A program made the position numbers and the translations under genes. From an uncultured Pelagibacteraceae bacterium (GTDB lineage Bacteria; Pseudomonadota; Alphaproteobacteria; Pelagibacterales; Pelagibacteraceae), in the NCBI GenBank assembly GCA_902583585.1, contig CACHWN010000005.1:23248-87247 (forward strand): DNA of 64,000 nucleotides. Reading direction: 5' to 3'. Positions within the stretch are counted from its first letter, which is position 1. The number at the start of each line of letters is the position of its first letter. Shown piece after piece: positions 62,434 to 64,000 of the stretch. Below the pieces are notes generated by a model. That model did no database searches. It was given only the letters and a program-made list of their open reading frames with translations, and was not told the DNA's origin.

Positions 62434-63114
62434 TTAAAGCCTAAAAATTTTATTTATATCATTATGATTTATTAAATTCATAAATTTTTTATGGTGATTG
62501 AAGTAGTCAGAAAATTTTAAACTTTTAAAATTATTTTCTTCTAATTTAAGTATATTTGAGTTTTTTCTTTTAAAGATAATTCCAATTCCATGGTCTGCGA
62601 TACAAGTGTATGTGTCAGCATAATCATATGTTCTTGCGCGCACAATTGCTTTCCAAACGTCTCCGTTCCAATGACCATAAATTCTAGGAACAACTTGATT
62701 CCAAATTTTTTTGGGTAAACAGTCGTGAACAAATATTGCCCCGTGCTCTTTTATTATTCTAAGTGAATTATCAATATCTTTTATAGTTTGTTCATAAGTG
62801 TGTAATCCATCTAGAAAAATTAAGTCAAATGACTCTTTATTTTTTTGAAAAAATTGATCACTTGTCATTCTTAATGTGCCTCCTCTTTCAGGGTCTACGC
62901 CAACTTTATGGTCTATAACAATTTTCGAAAAATTCTCATTTCGATCGCACCCTATCTCAAGATAGGTTTTATAATTTCTTGTATTAATTATATTTTGAAG
63001 TATCTCAATTCTAGATGGAGATTTGCTCCAATCATAATTCAATCTTTTGTAAAATTTTTCTCCATAAAAGTAATATAAAAGTCTTTTTAAGAAAAATTTG
63101 TATTTTTGTTTCAT
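62434..63114 (-). CDS. Class I SAM-dependent methyltransferase
   Basis: 226 residues. Y-L-E-I-G-C-D near residue 54 (SAM motif I), V-D-P-E-R near 73, F-D-L-I-F-L-D-G-L-H near 95, and I-F-V-H-D-C-L-P near 127. It is of the type seen in polysaccharide loci (Methyltransf_24-like). Likely modifies a surface sugar. Starts a few bases from the tRNA fragment at 63121. Confidence 0.82.
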   Translation of the reverse strand: MKQKYKFFLKRLLYYFYGEKFYKRLNYDWSKSPSRIEILQNIINTRNYKTYLEIGCDRNENFSKIVIDHKVGVDPERGGTLRMTSDQFFQKNKESFDLIFLDGLHTYEQTIKDIDNSLRIIKEHGAIFVHDCLPKKIWNQVVPRIYGHWNGDVWKAIVRARTYDYADTYTCIADHGIGIIFKRKNSNILKLEENNFKSLKFSDYFNHHKKFMNLINHNDINKIFRL

Positions 63115-63120
63115 TTAAAA

Positions 63121-63166
63121 TGGTAGCGAGGGGCGGATTCGAACCGCCGACCCCAGGCTTATGAGT
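63121..63166 (-). pseudogene. tRNA(CAU) 3' fragment, att-like repeat copy 1
   Basis: These 46 bases are identical to 63955-64000. On the minus strand they give the anticodon loop CTCATAA (anticodon CAU), the T arm GGCGG-TTCGAAT-CCGCC, acceptor CCTCGCT-A and CCA. The DNA that should form the 5' half (63167-63197) does not pair with that acceptor (expected AGCGAGG), so this looks like a displaced 3' half and not a working gene. A tRNA finder may still call it. Confidence 0.65.
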
Positions 63167-63249
63167 CCTGGCCAGCAACCTCTACCCTTCACTTCTTAAC
63201 GTTATACAATACTTTTTTTGCAACCTAAAACTATATTTTGCTTCTGAGT

Positions 63250-63270
63250 GAGTCCAATTTGTGACCAGAA
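63250..63270. repeat. Left arm-type tandem motif of the CAU-tRNA insert
   Basis: GAGTCCAATTT beginning at 63250 is followed by GTGACCAGAAT from 63261, an 11-bp tandem. It lies just upstream of the cargo ORF start and shares the TCCA/ACCA core with the arms at 901-923. Confidence 0.55.
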
Positions 63271-63280
63271 TATTGTATGA

Positions 63281-63883
63281 TTGTTTATGATGAATACTAA
63301 GAAGTATAAATTAAAAGAAGTGCTCAATATTTCTGATGATAACAATTTAGTCTGTTTCACAAATTTAACTTCGTTAAATAATAATAATAAATTTAATAAA
63401 ATTATTGCAAGTTCAATTATAGGGTTATCGGAAAGTTGCGGTTATTGGTCGGCCTGTCATAAACTAGATAAAGATGTTTTTATAATTGATAATGATCAAG
63501 ATAATTCACAACCGAATATTTACTTAGTATATAAAGAAAAAAAATTTATTGGTGTTTATATCCATTGTGGATTGTTTGCTGAAGATTTTGAGGTGCTTCT
63601 TAAAAATAATAAATACCCTCCTGAACATAGAATTAATATTAATGATCAAAAATTTTTAATTTTCAGAACTCCTGATAATGAATTAAATCCTATTAATAAG
63701 AAAAAAATTAAAAAAGAAAGTTTAATTAAGGATTTTGTCGAAGAAAGAACTAATAATAATAAATTTTTAGAATTAAATGTCCATAAAGGAAAATACAATA
63801 TTTATACTTTTAATTCAGCAATAGACGGAGCGGGTGACGCAGAGGTAGCTGGACATTTCATTGAATTAAAAAAAATTGACTAG
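63281..63883 (+). CDS. Hypothetical cargo protein of the CAU-tRNA insert
   Basis: 200 residues with no match I recognise. The start may be ATG 63281, 63287 or 63290. No signal peptide or membrane segment, so probably cytosolic. Noticeable blocks are S-E-S-C-G-Y-W-S-A-C-H near residues 50-60, Y-I-H-C-G-L-F-A near 95, and a C-terminal D-G-A-G-D-A-E-V-A-G-H. Rich in Asn and Lys. It ends on the edge of the right-hand tandem motif. Sole gene of the insert, so the insert's effect on the host must come from it. Confidence 0.68.
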   Translation: MFMMNTKKYKLKEVLNISDDNNLVCFTNLTSLNNNNKFNKIIASSIIGLSESCGYWSACHKLDKDVFIIDNDQDNSQPNIYLVYKEKKFIGVYIHCGLFAEDFEVLLKNNKYPPEHRININDQKFLIFRTPDNELNPINKKKIKKESLIKDFVEERTNNNKFLELNVHKGKYNIYTFNSAIDGAGDAEVAGHFIELKKID

Positions 63884-63890
63884 TTTCTGT

Positions 63891-63912
63891 GTGACCAGTT
63901 TGTGACCAAATA
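63891..63912. repeat. Right arm-type tandem motif of the CAU-tRNA insert
   Basis: GTGACCAGTTT at 63891 directly followed by GTGACCAAATA at 63902, an exact 11-bp period in the same orientation as the left pair. It begins 8 bp after the cargo stop codon. Confidence 0.6.
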
Positions 63913-63954
63913 AATATTTTTGGTTGTATGAAAATAAATTAACGTTGATTTTAT

Positions 63955-64000
63955 TGGTAGCGAGGGGCGGATTCGAACCGCCGACCCCAGGCTTATGAGT
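63955..64000 (-). tRNA. tRNA(CAU), probably tRNA-Met, 5' half beyond the window
   Basis: Identical over 46 bases to 63121-63166: CCA end, acceptor 3' strand, T arm and CAU anticodon loop are inside the window; the D arm and 5' acceptor strand lie beyond position 64000. The next-to-loop pair would be A31-G39, so the stem top is imperfect in both copies. With the canonical layout of tRNA-targeted inserts this is the restored, functional copy. Elongator Met or Ile2 (lysidine) cannot be separated here. Confidence 0.62.

Larger units (their letters stand above)
63167..63954. mobile_element. One-gene insert at a CAU tRNA (integrase-less cassette)
   Basis: A 788-bp segment between two copies of the 3' half of a CAU tRNA. 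It contains one gene of unknown function (63281-63883) flanked closely on both sides by tandem motifs 11 bp apart. No recombinase is encoded. TTAACGTT occurs near both ends (63196-63203, 63939-63946). The same plan as the tRNA-Leu insert with a different tRNA and unrelated cargo. Confidence 0.72.

Overview
The window looks like a piece of a SAR11 (Pelagibacterales, Alphaproteobacteria) chromosome. This rests on the very low GC content, extreme compaction (most neighbouring genes overlap by 1-14 nt or sit a few nt apart), and family-level features: a SpeD-SpeE fusion, the small-type PurS/PurQ/PurL trio, a class II DAHP synthase, prpB-prpC, and a ProX/ProW betaine uptake pair. It is mostly housekeeping DNA. 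No intergenic stretch longer than about 280 bases is unexplained, and I saw no CRISPR array, rRNA or classical insertion sequence.

Layout: 1-725 NAD kinase (cut by the window edge); 735-820 tRNA-Leu(UAA) carrying a 1.45-kb one-gene insert (821-2270, secreted trypsin-like protease) bounded by a 41-bp duplicated tRNA segment; 2380-4085 heptosyltransferase-like GT9 and a CinA-type protein; 4101-11553 a plus-strand run sfsA-map-purB-purC-purS-purQ-purL-bolA-grxD-small protein; 11550-22654 a minus-strand block (membrane glycosyltransferase, rpsD, nadE-cysS-cimA-trmJ, DAHP synthase, a short beta-carbonic-anhydrase-like protein, glmS, and a GlmU lacking its pyrophosphorylase half); 22682-27066 plus strand (gph, LysE exporter, prpB, prpC, an unlisted 59-aa membrane protein, a homocysteine methyltransferase) meeting proX-proW; 29116-32160 a zinc regulon (znuC-znuB-zur against znuA) with two Zur-type palindromes; 32166-34436 circularly permuted ATP-grasp against the Anbu proteasome-like protease; 34440-37387 nrdA-nrdB; 37574-49027 metabolic, transport, RNA-modification and glycosylation genes.

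From 55962 down to 49028 lies a tight eight-gene minus-strand operon: mtnP, a cis-CaaD-type tautomerase, mtnA, two secreted alpha/beta hydrolases, a class II aldolase, a fused SpeD-SpeE, and a Nit1-type amidase. It faces apt across 43 bp. Read as a pathway, the fused enzyme makes spermidine and releases methylthioadenosine. MtnP and MtnA convert that to methylthioribulose-1-phosphate, the aldolase could split it, and Apt recovers the adenine. From 56530 to 63114 there is a surface-polysaccharide locus (epimerase, GT2, rfbB-rfbA-rfbD-rfbC, a DUF4422-like protein, a methyltransferase).

The most unusual structure is a pair of one-gene inserts at tRNA genes, at opposite ends of the window (821-2270 at tRNA-Leu; 63167-63954 at a CAU tRNA). 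Each has a duplicated tRNA segment at its ends and a single unrelated cargo gene. Each end also has a tandem G-T-[GA]-C-C-A-type motif repeated exactly 11 bp apart. No recombinase gene is present in either. They look like minimal, non-autonomous integrative cassettes mobilised by a tyrosine recombinase encoded elsewhere.
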